Source: Luscinia megarhynchos (taxonomy: Eukaryota; Chordata; Aves; Passeriformes; Turdidae). From it: a stretch of 64,000 bases of DNA. The stretch lies in contig CM067568.1 of the NCBI GenBank assembly GCA_034336665.1, positions 38,792,770 through 38,856,769 on the forward strand, read 5' to 3'. Each line of letters begins with the position of its first letter. Within the stretch, counting starts at the first letter, position 1. Below are positions 35,701 through 47,663 of this stretch, piece by piece. A model generated the notes under the pieces. It was given only the letters and a program-made list of their open reading frames with translations, ran no database searches and was not told the DNA's origin. A program made the position numbers and the translations under genes.

Positions 35701-37278
35701 AGGTAACAACCACTTGCTTGTGAGATTACTACAGCTCAGCTAGCATTGATAGCACACAGTCCTTGCCTTCCCACTGGGATGGGGCAGTGGGGCTAAGTCC
35801 AGTTTGGATCCTGACAGGCAGATGAAAAAATGCAGGGAGGCAATAGATGATGGATGGTAAATTTCTGCTAGTTTTTTTTTTTTTTTCCCCAGTGGACAGT
35901 GAGCCCCTGCTGCTCCTGGGTTAATTTCCTGAGCAGTCTTTGCCTTTGGTCAATTCTGCATCAGAGACTTTGTTTTTCTGATGTGGTTCTTCACAGAAAA
36001 GCATGGCTCGTTTTGAGCTATGGTGATATGAAAGGAGCCACCAGCTCCATCTGCCCCAGGGTTTTCCAGCTTGAGTTTTGAGGGGAATGAGCTGGGACTC
36101 CTGGCCCCTGGGTGATTCCCATCAGTTCCTGAGTTCAACAACAGTCATGATTTCCAAACCATTTGGTCATGCCTGAGGGATGCTGTTTGCTGTGTGAGCT
36201 CCTGCTGTGACAGCAGCTGTAGCTGCTGGGTGCATTTCAACCTGTGCACAGACTGGGCACCACCAGGAATCAGCGTGGCAGCAGAAGGTTTGCTTTGCCA
36301 AGGTGGTGGTGCAGCTTTCCAGCGCCTCCAAGTGCTGGGTCTTGCTTTAGCTCTCTCAGCTGAGTTTGCAATCCTCTGGTCCTGCCCAGGCTGCTGGCTC
36401 CTCGGTCAGTTGATGCCTGCAATGCTTCAGCCTGGAGCTGGCTGCACTTCAGCAGAAGCAGAGGTAGCAAAGGCTTTGATGCTCTCAGTATTGTTGAGAC
36501 AAGGCTGAGCATCATTACGAACCCCTTTGTTGTTATTCTCATTAATACCAGTATTAATTCAGTTCTTCTGAGGCCTTAGTTTCTCTTTTCTTCTGACTCA
36601 AGCGTCTCCCCTTCCTCGCCGCGGTGCTGCTGCTTTCCTCGGCTGCTAGCAGGAAGCAGTGAGTCTCTTCTTTCCAGGGCCATGACAGGTTTCCTGTGGC
36701 AGGTGGTTTTCCGGTTAAAGACGGCGGTTATTCAGCGTGCTCTCCCCGGGGGCTGGGCTGCCCGGGAAGCGCCCGGAGCTGTGTGTGTGCATGAGAGGGA
36801 GCGAGAAAGCCTGGGCGGGAGCAAGCCACAGCCAGTTCTCGTAAGCCGGAGCCGGGGAGCGCGGCTGGGGCTGCCGGCATCGCACCCACACCCGGCCCGG
36901 CCAGCTGGGGGAGGAGGGTTTGCCCAGGCGTGGCTCCGTGATGAATTTACCAGAAATACATCATTCTGGAAATTCTGTGGGGCAGAGGGGTGAAGGACCA
37001 CAGCCCTCATGTCTCTAGCTCATCCCTGTGGGTCCCGTCCTGAGGAAGCCCCTGTGGTTTTGTCTCCTCAGGAGAGTGAAGACTTGGAGAGACAGAATGC
37101 TGCCCTGCGCCGGGAGATCAAGCAGCTGACAGAGGAAATGAAGCACTTCACCTCCATGCTGAACTCCCATGAACCACTCTGCTCCATCCTGACATCCCCT
37201 CCACCACCTCCAGAAGTGCTTTATGCCACACACTCTTTTCACCAGCCCCACATTAGCTCCCCACGCTTCCAGCACTGA
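32696..37278 (+). CDS. BATF: BATF, basic leucine zipper ATF-like factor (three coding exons)
   Basis: The joined exons 32696-32761, 34568-34672 and 37072-37278 encode 125 residues, as in mammals. BATF is a nuclear AP-1-family factor without a transactivation domain. It dimerises with JUN proteins and cooperates with IRF4/IRF8 at composite elements in lymphoid and dendritic cells (family knowledge). Seen here: a Ser-rich N-terminus MPHSSDSSDSSSFSQSPPP with one extra Ser; basic region about 29-50 with REKNRIAAQKSR (34-45), where S44 equals human S43; zipper residues L55, L62, L69, L76 and F83; and a conserved C-terminus ending HISSPRFQH. Of the three human residues used for IRF contact (H55, K63, E77), H56 and E78 are kept but K63 is R64. 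Introns are phase 0 and GT-AG. Confidence 0.97.
32762..34567 (+). other. BATF: BATF intron 1
   Basis: A 1.8-kb phase 0 intron from GTAAAG to CCCTAG. No repeat or gene was recognised in it. Confidence 0.95.
34568..34672 (+). CDS. BATF: BATF exon 2 (basic region)
   Basis: This exon is 105 bases, 35 codons (23-57), from DSSDD to DTLHL, followed by GTGAGC. It aligns without gaps to JDP2 exon 3, and in both genes the next exon begins ESE. Confidence 0.97.
34673..37071 (+). other. BATF: BATF intron 2
   Basis: A 2.4-kb phase 0 intron. It has a T15 run (35872-35886) and, in its last 500 bases, a CpG-rich patch (36597-36930) preceded by an AP-1 site TGACTCA (36594-36600). Confidence 0.95.
36597..36930. 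promoter_or_regulatory. CpG-rich patch in BATF intron 2
   Basis: The patch is GC- and CpG-rich against an ordinary intronic background, with CCGCGG, CCCGGG and GCGCCCGG motifs, and lies directly downstream of an AP-1 consensus. An ATG at 37009 is in frame with BATF exon 3 across the acceptor. It is a candidate intronic enhancer or alternative promoter. There is no direct evidence of activity. Confidence 0.4.
37072..37278 (+). CDS. BATF: BATF exon 3 (leucine zipper, C-terminus, stop)
   Basis: Codons 58-125 and TGA, after acceptor TCTCCTCAG. It starts ESEDLERQNAALRRE, carries zipper leucines 62, 69 and 76, a proline run (SPPPPPE, 99-105) and the conserved HQPHISSPRF end. Confidence 0.97.
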   Translation, partial: ESEDLERQNAALRREIKQLTEEMKHFTSMLNSHEPLCSILTSPPPPPEVLYATHSFHQPHISSPRFQH

Positions 37279-37722
37279 GCCAGCCAGCAGGACAGCAGCC
37301 TGCCAGCTCCACTGATGGCAAGAAGCAACTTCGTGGGGCTTGTTTTTCCATCCAAGGGAAGGAATTGGACAGATGGACATTCCTTCTTAAAGTATGTATT
37401 CTGAGTGATTTGCCTAAGACTTGTTCCCTGTGCAGAAATGGCAGAGTCACCATGAGGCATCTTTGGACAGTTTCCAGCTTGGATTCTGGGAGGAGGAGGC
37501 AGTCACAAAAGGGCACCAACCCCTTTCTCTGGTCCTTGTTTGGGGAGACTCACAGGAGTGTGCAGCACCAGCAGCCTCCATAAGAGCAGCTAGCTGTGGC
37601 ACACAACAGCCAGACCTCCAGGAAGAGGAAAGGGAGCAGGCTGGAGGGGAAGGTTGGGGGCCACAGAGTGTCAGGGCAAAACTGGTTTATTTTTGTAAAA
37701 TAAAGATTGAAAACGCTTAACT
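37279..37722 (+). other. BATF: BATF 3' UTR
   Basis: The DNA from the stop codon to about 18 bases past the AATAAA at 37699. It is short, about 440 bases. Confidence 0.8.
37699..37704 (+). terminator. BATF: BATF poly(A) signal AATAAA
   Basis: A canonical AATAAA in 'ttttgtaaaataaagattga', followed by T-rich DNA ('cttaactcttggtttct'). Confidence 0.85.
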
Positions 37723-40700
37723 CTTGGTTTCTAAAATAGGATTTGAATCACTCCTAAGGCCTGGCGTGATACAATGAAGACATAGGCAGTAGGAAGGGAA
37801 AACTTGGAGCCCAGAAAACAGCCCTGGATGCACAGGAATTTAATCGAGGGCCAGCAACCAGAGCCCCACATTTAGAAGGGGGAGACATGCACATAGGCTG
37901 GGCAGGCTGAGGAACAGTGGTCTGTGGGGTGATGGGGTCCCTGGGGAGGATCTGCCCCTCCTTGCTGCAGGGCTGGACCTGGCTAATGAGTGTGACATGT
38001 CACATAAGATCACAGGTCTCTTCCCTGCTGACCCTCTCAGCTCCCTGCTACTGGTGGCTATGCCTCCACGTGCTCCCCTTCGTGTGTCCAGGTGCACTGC
38101 CATGTTGTGTCAGCTCACAGCCAGGTCTTGGTGGGCTAGTGGACCCTTCAGTTTGGCCAGCAGCACAGCTGGGAAGGAGCATCATGGCACTGAGGGAGCA
38201 GGTGGTGTTTTCCTGGAGTGCACAGGAGAAGCAGGACCTGGTAGGACTCGTGCTGCAAGGTACCCTGCTAAGGCATGGAGCTGCAGCCTACATTCTTCCC
38301 CCTTGCCCATCAGTCACAGCTCCACAATAGGCTGCTGCACTACCTCATGCATTGAAACAGATGAAACCTGAAAGTTAGAGAGCAGTAGATGAGTACTCCT
38401 GAGTCTGATTTATTGGAAACACAAGCCAGTCCATGCAAGCAGTCTCTGCACCTTACCCCACACCAGCCAGCAGCCCAGTTATCAGCCCCACTCTGTACAC
38501 AAGGCTGAAGCCCACCTGCCAGTGGTTCTGTTGCTAACAGTGGCTCATGACTGCTGCCATCTTCAAGGAGCATCAGCTGCAATCTTTTCAGCATAGAGTA
38601 CCTCAAGCAGTACAGCTGATATAGGCTTTTAAATGAGGGAAATAGACCAAATTTGTAGATATCCTTCTTGCAGGCACAGAGAAGCAGCCTATTTCCAGAT
38701 GGGTTTTGGCCCATCATCATAGCCCTCAAGAGTGACTGGGTGAAGTCTGTAAAGTGCCATGCCATGTACATTTTCTCTCTCTGGTTTGCACTAGCAAGAT
38801 GAGAACCATATACTGCTGTGTCCCAGCAAGCTGTCCTCAGGATAGGTGAGATAGCACTGTGATTGCTCCTGCCGTAGTCTGTTCAGAGGTTGGTGAGACT
38901 CCTGCCTCCAGTTTCTGTGCCAGCTTAGGAAGCACCGTGGTCAGAGATGCCTGGTGTCAGCACATCAGCCTGGGAGTCACCACCCTACAAAAGCAGTGCT
39001 GAGGCAATGGGTGATTGCACTGGCCCTCCCTGTCTGTGTGGCTCTGGGATGAAGGATGAGCACATTTAGGGAAGGACAGTGGTTATTCAGCCACAGAGCT
39101 GGGTTTCTGCATATATGACAGGCAGAATACATCCACAGGAAGAATTTCAGTGTGCCTTACACCACCCCTCTCTGCCAGATCTCTCACCAATAGGCTTCAC
39201 TCTAACCATTGGTTCAACAAACAGCTGCTGATTCCTTGCACAGGCCATGCTTTGAGCGAGTCAGGCTACACAGGCTCTTCCCAAGATGCCTTTCTCTGGA
39301 ATTTGTCCCTTTAAGCCTGAGAGAGACAACTGACTCCAGCTCTAGATGAGCTTGTCTTTACAGGCTCTACTTCTGCTCCTTGAGTTTCTGGTGGATTTTC
39401 TCCCAGATTTTTCACTTTCAATTTTGCTGCTCCTTAGGGTTCTGATGTTCCCATGCTTCTTGGTTTGCAGTCAGAGAAAAAAGCTATTGCTACCTTGATT
39501 GGGGTTTGCTGTGGAGGGCACTGCAGGCTCACACTCTTCACGGGAGGATGCAACAGAATCCCACTGAAGCTGGCACTGCTGCATACAGTGAGAGATCTCC
39601 ATCCTTGCTGAGACCTTTGTATTTTCTCATGCTTTTAAAATGCCAAGCTTGGTTTTAGCTGCAGATGGAGAAGGTCCTACCATGATGTATATGTCACCTA
39701 TGCCCACACAGACACAGAGCCAATATTTTTGCTGCAAAGCTGTCAGAGTCCAGATCCTTTAGGCCGGGTGGGGTTCTGTGTAATTGGTAGACCCAGTCAC
39801 TGGTAACGTCTCAGACATATTACTGCAACTCAGAATGAAAATAGGCAGCAAGTGGTTAGACTGGGAGATGGGTTTGCAGCAACATCCTCTCCAAAACCTA
39901 AACAATACTCTTGGCATCATTAGTCAATGTGTCCTCCCTCTGCATGGCTGGCTGTGAGCTGGAAGCCTCTTACCAGTGTTGTGCTCAGCCGTTCTTGCCA
40001 TTCTGCTGTTTGCTGGTGCTAGCAGACACATCTTCCAACCCAGCTGGGATTTGCCCCGGCCTGGTCTTGCCTGCAAAAACCTGATCACAGAACATGATCT
40101 GAATGGTTCAAGCTGGTTTTGACCTCTGCTTTCTTCTGTAATTGTGAGGTATCTGGGAGGCAGCCTCTCTTGGTTATGAAGAATGGTTCTCCTGGGAGAA
40201 TGTCCTTATCACCGAAGCAGCAAGGGACAACATATTTTTTCTGCCCTTTCAAATGTAGTGTAGGAAAAGAAGATCTTTTCCAAAGGCTATTTTCAGAGCT
40301 GGACAAACTGCTTGTTCTAGCTGTGTGAGGAGATTCCTTCTGTACTGGTTCTGTCTCTTGCTTCTCTTTCCCGGGGTCTCGGCCTCTCCCCAAGACTCCT
40401 CACACAACTACTTTTGATTTCTAAGTAGCCAAGTGTCTGTCCTCCGGGTGGCACTCACTGCAAATGAGCCTAAATGAGGAGCAAGGTGCAGGGAGGTGGC
40501 CAGGGCAAACATTGCCGATTGTTTTCGATTGCCTGCTCCTCCCAGCAACGCAATTCCTGTAATTTTCATTCCCTTGGCATTTCTCAAGTGTTGTGTGTGT
40601 TATCTGGCCATGCCCAGCCTTCAGGAGCACTGAGTTGCTGGTTGCTCCAAGGGAGCGGATAAACAGGGTGATGTCCGAGCCTGTGGAAGCCCGTCCCTGC

Positions 40701-43700
40701 CCCAGTAGGATGTCAGCGCCTTTCTGCTGCGCTACAGAGCTCCTCACTGAAAACCTCTCCCAAAGCAGTACATAAACGAGGGCTCGCAGGAGGCTGAGAC
40801 TTTTCCAGCCGGGGAAGGCCGGACAGGAGAGAGGCAGCTCTGCGCTGCCAGCGCAGCCTGCCGAACACTGCGTGTGTGCTGGCCTCTGCTGGGCGAAGGC
40901 TGAGCATCTCTCCCGGCAGGGCAAGGGACAGGCTGCGCAGCTCTGCTGCCCATTCCGCTGCGGCTCCAAAGCGTTTATGCACATGTTTCACACATCCCAT
41001 CTCAGAATTCGCTTCTGTTACTTTGCTGAAGCAAGGCAGCTGCTCACGAAAGAGACCCTCTCTCTGCTTCCTGCAAGTGTACAAAGCAGCACTAGTCATA
41101 CAAAAGTGCTGCCTGGATGCTAATACTTCAGCACACAGAGATCAAAGAAGACCAGGAATTACTGCTAAGAGACAAAGTATTTTTATAAATCACGAACTGT
41201 CAAGAAGAGAAAAACCAAAGCATGGCATGAAATGATAAGTCTTTCTCTGAGTGAACAGCCCCGTGCTCCCTTTGGTTGTGTTCTGCTGTGTTTTTGCCAC
41301 CTTATTGAGTGTTGATCTGGAGGAGATTTGAGTAGTGAGGCAGAGTTATATGTATCCATTAAATTTTTTTAGGCTATTCAAAAGCCCTACCCAACTAAAC
41401 GTTAGGGAGCATATATTCATTGCTTGTCAGGGCAGTCTTACAATCACTGTGTTAGGGTTAGAACATGAGACTATAATTTTCATTGCAGCTGAGGCTGCAG
41501 ACACCAGCTCCTGAGAGTTCTCCTGCCACAGAGAGAACATACCTTCCCCCCAACTCTTGAACCAGTTCTGTCCTTTTTTCTAAGACACTACCAATTTTTC
41601 TCCCCTCACAACAGCTGTGGTTTGGTGCCATGGTCCTCAGAACTTTTCCCAGGTTTGTTTACTTTTCTGCAGTGTGAGTGGAATAAAGAGGAAGGACATG
41701 CCTGAGTCCAGCAGTGAGGCTATGCCCTTTTCCAGCACTCTTTTATTATTAATTAATGTCTGCTGTAAGCAATAGAAGATTATAATCTTTTTCTCATGTC
41801 ATAGCCATGAACTGGTATGACTCACTGAGATGGAGGCTGGAAGATGCTGAGTAAGAAGGGCTTACATACCTCAGGCTTTGGTATTTGGGGGTAACCTGTG
41901 ACCCCGATCTGATCTGGACTGAGCATGGAAATCATAGACTGTGGCCAAGTTTTGAGGCTAACTCAAATTTTTTTTCACTTCTTTTATTCTGAGCTGAACA
42001 CAGAGCTCTTCGTATCTCATGTGCATGCCTGGTGCACAGCAGAGGAGTGAAGTGAGTTTGCTCCAATAACTGAGCTTATGCACAGCTTTCCTCACAGCTT
42101 TTCACAAGCAAAGGTTGAGAGCTGGGCTTAGGCACTCAAGCAGCACAGCAGGCTAACCACAGTTACACAGTTTTTGGATTAGAGCCGGTTCTCATCCGGC
42201 CTGATCAGAGAATGGGGCAGAGCAAGTTGATATGTTTGCAGAAGGCCATGCAGAGGTAGCATAAGCACCCTGTGTCTGGAGGGGTGTGCACTAACCAGAA
42301 ACTGGCACCTTTGACGTACCTGGCATGCAAGTGCTCTTCCATCCTGTGCACTCCTTTTACATTTTTTCTTGCTGCAAGGAGGCAGCTGTGAGTATTAGCA
42401 CTTCAGCCATGCCCTCCCATCTACTCTGCACAGTTCAGACTTACATGATTCATCCACACAAACATCACATCTGAACTGGAGAGGGTCAAACTAAAAGCAT
42501 TGTATTTTGTTAAAGGCAGGCTTTGAACATGGAGACTGGATTTGCAAAGACATGGCAAGTTCAAGCTGTTCTTGGGCAGCCAGGCTGGAAGGTGTCAAAC
42601 TGAAAAAAAATCCTGCCCCTGGCAGGGCCACACAAACCACCATAACTCTTTGTGCCCCTGTAAAATAGGCACAGATGATCCTCGATGAAACTCCCAGAGA
42701 GTGACAGCTACACATGAAATATACTGAAGTGGAGCAAAACATTATTTCCCTTCCACAAGCTGTATTTTTGAAAGGCCTAAAGCTTTGGACAGTAGAGGTT
42801 TGGTGTTCAAAAGTAGCCTCTGCACAGCTTTGGTGGTTCTGAGGTCTGCAGTTTTTTCTAAATGAGATTTTAGACTGTGCTACTAAGCCTTTGTGTTTTG
42901 TGTAGAGGAAGGTAATTTTTGCAAAATTTTGAGTGCTGCAGAGGTTGCCTGCTGCACTGTTATGAATGGAGTTGTCCACCACTGTTTTTGTACCCAGATC
43001 TTCACACTGAAAATGTAACAGGAAATATTTTTAAGGGTTTAGGGTATCAACATAATTGTGTATCTGAACTACAGTAATAAAGTAATCCATTGCCTTTATA
43101 AGCTGAATTCTGGGTGGCTCTTGGGATGCAGAAATCTCTGGGTGCAGCAGAGGGCTTGCAGGGTTCCCTGCTCCATCGGGGAACACCCCTTGGCTTTGTC
43201 CAGAGCAGCAGCGCTGCCAGCCCACGCTTCACTGTGAGTCTCCAGCTCAGCACTGCATTCAGCTGTGACCCCGAAATGAGTGGCTCTGCCAGCTATTTGA
43301 GTCTTGTCATTTGGTCTTGTGATAGAACTACCCGACCTCTGAAGAACTTCACTAAAGCAGTTTAGGTGCTGAACCCAAAATAAAACCTTCTACCTCCACT
43401 AACAAAGATCCTGTAATCTTTCCTGCAATGTCTATTGTGAAAAGTTGAGTGGGATATCTGCTGACAGTTCTTCTAGACCTAAATGCTATCAGTCAAAACG
43501 TGATAGAGCCACCTAAGAGGTGAACTAATTAGGCTTTGTAAGTACAATGATGAAATTCAGAGGCACAAATAACAAGGCTGAGAGTTTGAAAGCAAGGGAC
43601 ATCCTGTGATCCTTTGAGGTTAGATATTTTCCATTTAAAGGGAACCTAAAGGGATGTAAGATCTGGTAGATCCTTGAGTACTTGCTTTTCCTTATCAGCT

Positions 43701-46640
43701 TTCTTCTTTTGCTCACCTACTCCTTGGATCTCTGAACCAATGTGGAGAGAAAAGACACCAAAGAATTATACTTTTCACAATAATTTTCTACAATACCTTT
43801 TGCACACCCTCCAAGCCAACTTTCCTCACCCATTCATATCTCCTTGCTTGTCATTGAGGCCTGTTGCCATCTGGATTATCATTGCTGTCACCATCCCTAG
43901 CATTTATATTTATTGGGTGGACTTTGAGAATAGCAAGCTAGCTACAAGGCTTTATGTAACATAAAGGAACTGTATGTACTAATTGGTTGTAAAGGCAGCA
44001 CATATTCCAAGACTGTCAGCATTGGATTTCTTGAGATCAGTAGGGAAGATTACAGAGGTTAGGCTCTACCTGATGGCCTGTACTTCTACACTTAATTTGG
44101 GTCCTGCTTCTCCTCTGATTAAGGAAGCATTCCAATCTTCACACATACTTTTGGCTTTAGGATACTATAAGTTTTTAGCACTTCTGTTAATCTCCATGTA
44201 AAGGAGATTTCCCTCTTGCTTCAAAACCCACTTCAAGGGGTTGTCCTGAAATATAAATAATTTTTCATGGCTAAGAAATTTTTAAATAAATATGCTGTGA
44301 TGAGGGAAATCCAAAAGCAGCTGCTCTGTTGCTTCAAGAAGGGAAAGAGGCATGTGAGTAGAAGCAGATGCAGCAATAGAGGAGGAAATGCAAAGCACAG
44401 GGGTTTTATTTTAGTATTTTATAATTAGAAATTGGCAAATTATATAAACGGGTGATTGAATAGTTCACAGAGTTAGTAGCAAAACAGCCCTGAAATCCAA
44501 GGACAGGAGTTCAAGGAAGTATGGGCCTATAGGTATGAAAAACCCTTGTCTGACTTGGCTTTGAGGAGCCAGTGTTGCTTCCCTGCCTGCCTCATGTTCC
44601 CTTGACAGGCTGCAGTCATCAGAGGCTGGGCACTGCTTTCATGTATCTGATTTCAGCTGTTATTTTCAGCAGAGTCTGTGTTTTAGTCATTCTTTACTTA
44701 CCATTTGGCTTTTTTGACGGGACTAAGACATTGGAGCAAATGGCTCCTTGCTTGTTCTAACTTGCTACAGATCTTATGTTCATGCTGAGTAAATATGAGG
44801 ATTTTTGAGAGAAATTTAGGAGCTGAAGGTGGGACAAAACCAAAAACTCGGGATGACAAACTGTTTTTGATGCTAGTTTGGAGTAGAGCTGGCACATCTT
44901 CCTGATGTGACAGTATTTCCTCAACTTCTAATTTGTTTTCTTTATACTTTTTCTGCTTGTTCTTTTTCTGAAAACACATTCAGTCACTGATATCTTCCTC
45001 TTTGCTGCCCAGAGACCTTATGACAGCAGACAGTATCTAATTCCATTATCCTGCATTTATCTGAGTTTACAGATTAAAGACGCCATGGATTGTGATAATA
45101 CTTTCAGTTACAGATAGCTAAAGCTACAGTCCTAAAGCAATTTCAAACTTAATACAACATATAGGTGACATATTTAAGTTAAGCTTGACTAACTCATATT
45201 TTAATCATCTGCAAATTTTATTCCTTACACTGCTAAAGGGATAATAAATGATGGTCCTCTGAACAAACCCAGATTGCCATCCTAAAAATGCCTGTATATT
45301 TCTTTGCTTGACTTGGTTTTTCTGCTCTTTAATCAATGATAGTGATTACCTCTGTGCAACTTTGATTTCTGTATATTGTGGAGATGATAAAGATATTTTC
45401 AAATCTTATCAACCTAGAAGTTAATCTGTACTATCTCACTTTTTATCGTTAGAGTTCTCAGACTAAGCAGTTTTTGAATCATGATCGTCTTCTTCCTGCT
45501 CCATTTCACCTCTGCCCTGTCTGCACTGCTGTCACTCATTACATTCCTGATGACATTTAGATTACAAATTTGTTACGACAAATTCCTCTGTTCCTTCTGT
45601 TGTCTCAGTGCAGAGCTTCACGTTAACTTTGCTTGCCTAATTTGATAATATATGGGACTGAAAACTTCTTTTCTGGCATTTGTTTCTGAATTTGCCTTTC
45701 TTATTTATTATGTAAAAAGGCTACATTATGACTATGTTGTCCCTTTGTGAGAAGCATCCCAGGTGAGGCTGCAGGTTCATTGCCAAAGCTGTGGGCTGAG
45801 GAGGGAGAGAGTAGGAGGGTTTGCAGCTCTGCCCTGTGGAACTTTCAGCAGAATACATAGGGAAGACTGCTCTGCTTCTGGCCACTGCTGGGAGTAGGAA
45901 ATCCAATCAGGTGATAAGAAACAAGCTCTGTGAGGATACACAGCAAGAACCACTTTAACTGACATTGGTGCTCCTTGGAATAATTTGTGCAAAGCTTTTT
46001 TGTTTGGGAGTTTCTGTTTGTTTGCTTGTTTGATGGTTTTCTTTCATGGTAAATAAGAACTTAAAGGCATCAAAGCTGTCTGTCTTTGCTCCTGACAGTA
46101 GGTAGATAACTCAGAGAACAGCAGCAACAACCTCTGACAGTGTTCCAAGTATGTAAAAAAGCTATGTAATGATGCAGCTATCAAGTAAATACAAGCCAGA
46201 GAAACTTCACTTTTTCATACGCTGTAATCCTTTGTTTCAGGAATACAACATCCAAGAGACACTGCTCCCATTTTTCCAAATGAATTTTGACCTGTATGTT
46301 GAATGCTGGAAGAGAGCTGAACACCACCAGCAATCTTGCATCCTTGTGCTGAGGAATGTTTATGCAATTCAGGTAACATGATGCTAATTAAATGAACTGT
46401 AGATCATAAATGATCTCTAGGCAGGCATCTGCCAGTGGAGTGTTGCACAAGTAATGTCAAAACAAGCGCTGACTCATTAACTCCCAATTCCCCATGAGAA
46501 TGGAAACAAACAGCACTTTTGGCTCTTTTACTTCAGTGACGCTGAGATGTTTTAATTTTGATTTCACTGGATATTTTCACTCTCTAGTGTGCCATGTTGT
46601 GAAAAAAACCATCAGAGGCCAAACCCAAACGAAACCCAAA
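37723..46640. other. BATF-FLVCR2 intergenic region
   Basis: About 9 kb without any coding exon I could recognise. A modestly GC-rich patch (about 40660-40985) includes a TATA-like CATAAACG (40771-40778). No CR1 copy was recognised with confidence. Confidence 0.6.
40660..40985. promoter_or_regulatory. GC-elevated patch with TATA-like motif
   Basis: More CpG-rich than its flanks; CATAAACG at 40771 is followed by GC-rich DNA with repeated CTGCGC/GCGCAG words. No linked exon was identified. A weak candidate regulatory element. Confidence 0.25.
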
Positions 46641-46949
46641 CCGGTTCCTCCTCCAGGACTCCACCCTGGCATCTCTGGCGGCGCCGGGCATTGCCCACTC
46701 GCCCCCAGCCTCCCGCAGGTCACAATTCCGTGGGGCTCAGCCCACGTCCCGTTCACACCGGCGGCCAAGCCCGTGCAGCCCCGGCCCTGGTAACGCCGGG
46801 GGCACTCGGCGGGGCCGGGCAGTGCCGGGGCGGCCGTGGGGAGGGGTGGCGGCCCCTCTGCTGGGGCGGGCAGAGCTCAGGCCAGGCCCGGCCCGCCGCC
46901 CCTCAGCGGGCCCGCCGTGCCCCCAGCGCGGCCCGGGCCTGCCCGCCTC

Positions 46950-46979
46950 GGGGCGGGGCGGGGCGGGGCGGGGCGGGGC
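46950..46979 (+). repeat. FLVCR2: (GGGGC)6 tandem GC boxes
   Basis: Six exact GGGGC units, each junction forming a GGGGCGGGG Sp1/KLF site. Four or more G4 runs with 1-base spacers could fold as a G-quadruplex. It lies about 170 bases upstream of the ATG. Confidence 0.9.
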
Positions 46980-47085
46980 GGAGGGCGGGCAGGGCCGGGC
47001 CCGGGGCACCTCCCCGCTCGGCGGCCGTCAGTGAGCCCGGTGGGGACGGCCGGGAGGGGCGCTTGGGCAGGTGGTGCCGGCGGGG

Positions 47086-47120
47086 AGCCGAGCCGAGCCG
47101 AGCCGAGCCGAGCCGAGCCG
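47086..47120 (+). repeat. FLVCR2: (AGCCG)7 pentanucleotide array in FLVCR2 5' UTR
   Basis: Seven exact AGCCG units end 30 bases before the start codon. If read in the FLVCR2 frame they would encode SRAEP-type repeats, but no upstream in-frame ATG was found. Confidence 0.9.
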
Positions 47121-47150
47121 GGCGGGCAGGGTGCGGCCCACGGTGCCGGC

Positions 47151-47663
47151 ATGGTGTTGCAGGAGCCTGCTGGGGCACCGGGTCTGTCGGCTGCGGCGGG
47201 AGCTGTCGGTGATGCCGCCGCCGAGGTACAGCTGTCCCGGCTTCGCTGGGCCGTGCTGCTGCTCTTCAGCAGCTACTCGCTGTGCAACGCTTTCCAGTGG
47301 ATCCAGTACGGCAGCATCAACAACATCTTCATGCGCTTCTACGACGTGAGCGCCTTCGCCATCGACTGGCTTTCCATGAGCTACATGCTCATCTACATCC
47401 CCCTGCTCTTCCCTGTCGCCTGGCTGCTGGACAAGAGGGGCCTGCGCCTCATCGCCCTGGCTGGCTCGGCCCTCAATGCCGTGGGTGCCTGGGTGAAGCT
47501 GGGCAGCCTGAAGCCGCACCTCTTCCCCGTCACTGTCCTGGGACAGGTCATCTGTGGCCTGGCTCAGGTCTTCATCCTGGGCATGCCCTCACGCATCGCC
47601 TCCGTCTGGTTTGGCTCCCACGAGGTCTCCACCGCCTGCTCCATTGCGGTCTTTGGGAACCAG
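47151..47663 (+). CDS. FLVCR2: FLVCR2 exon 1 coding part
   Basis: 171 codons ending ...AVFGNQ before GTAATG (phase 0). It covers the short variable N-terminus, TM1-TM4 and the start of TM5. Highly conserved runs include [24 protein letters not shown] and [12 protein letters not shown]. Confidence 0.95.

Noticed and set aside
46836..47150. A 105-codon in-frame N-terminal extension of FLVCR2.
   Set aside because: The only start codon for it is GTG at 46836, and the first ATG in frame is 47151 with good context. Kept only as a hypothesis in the findings.
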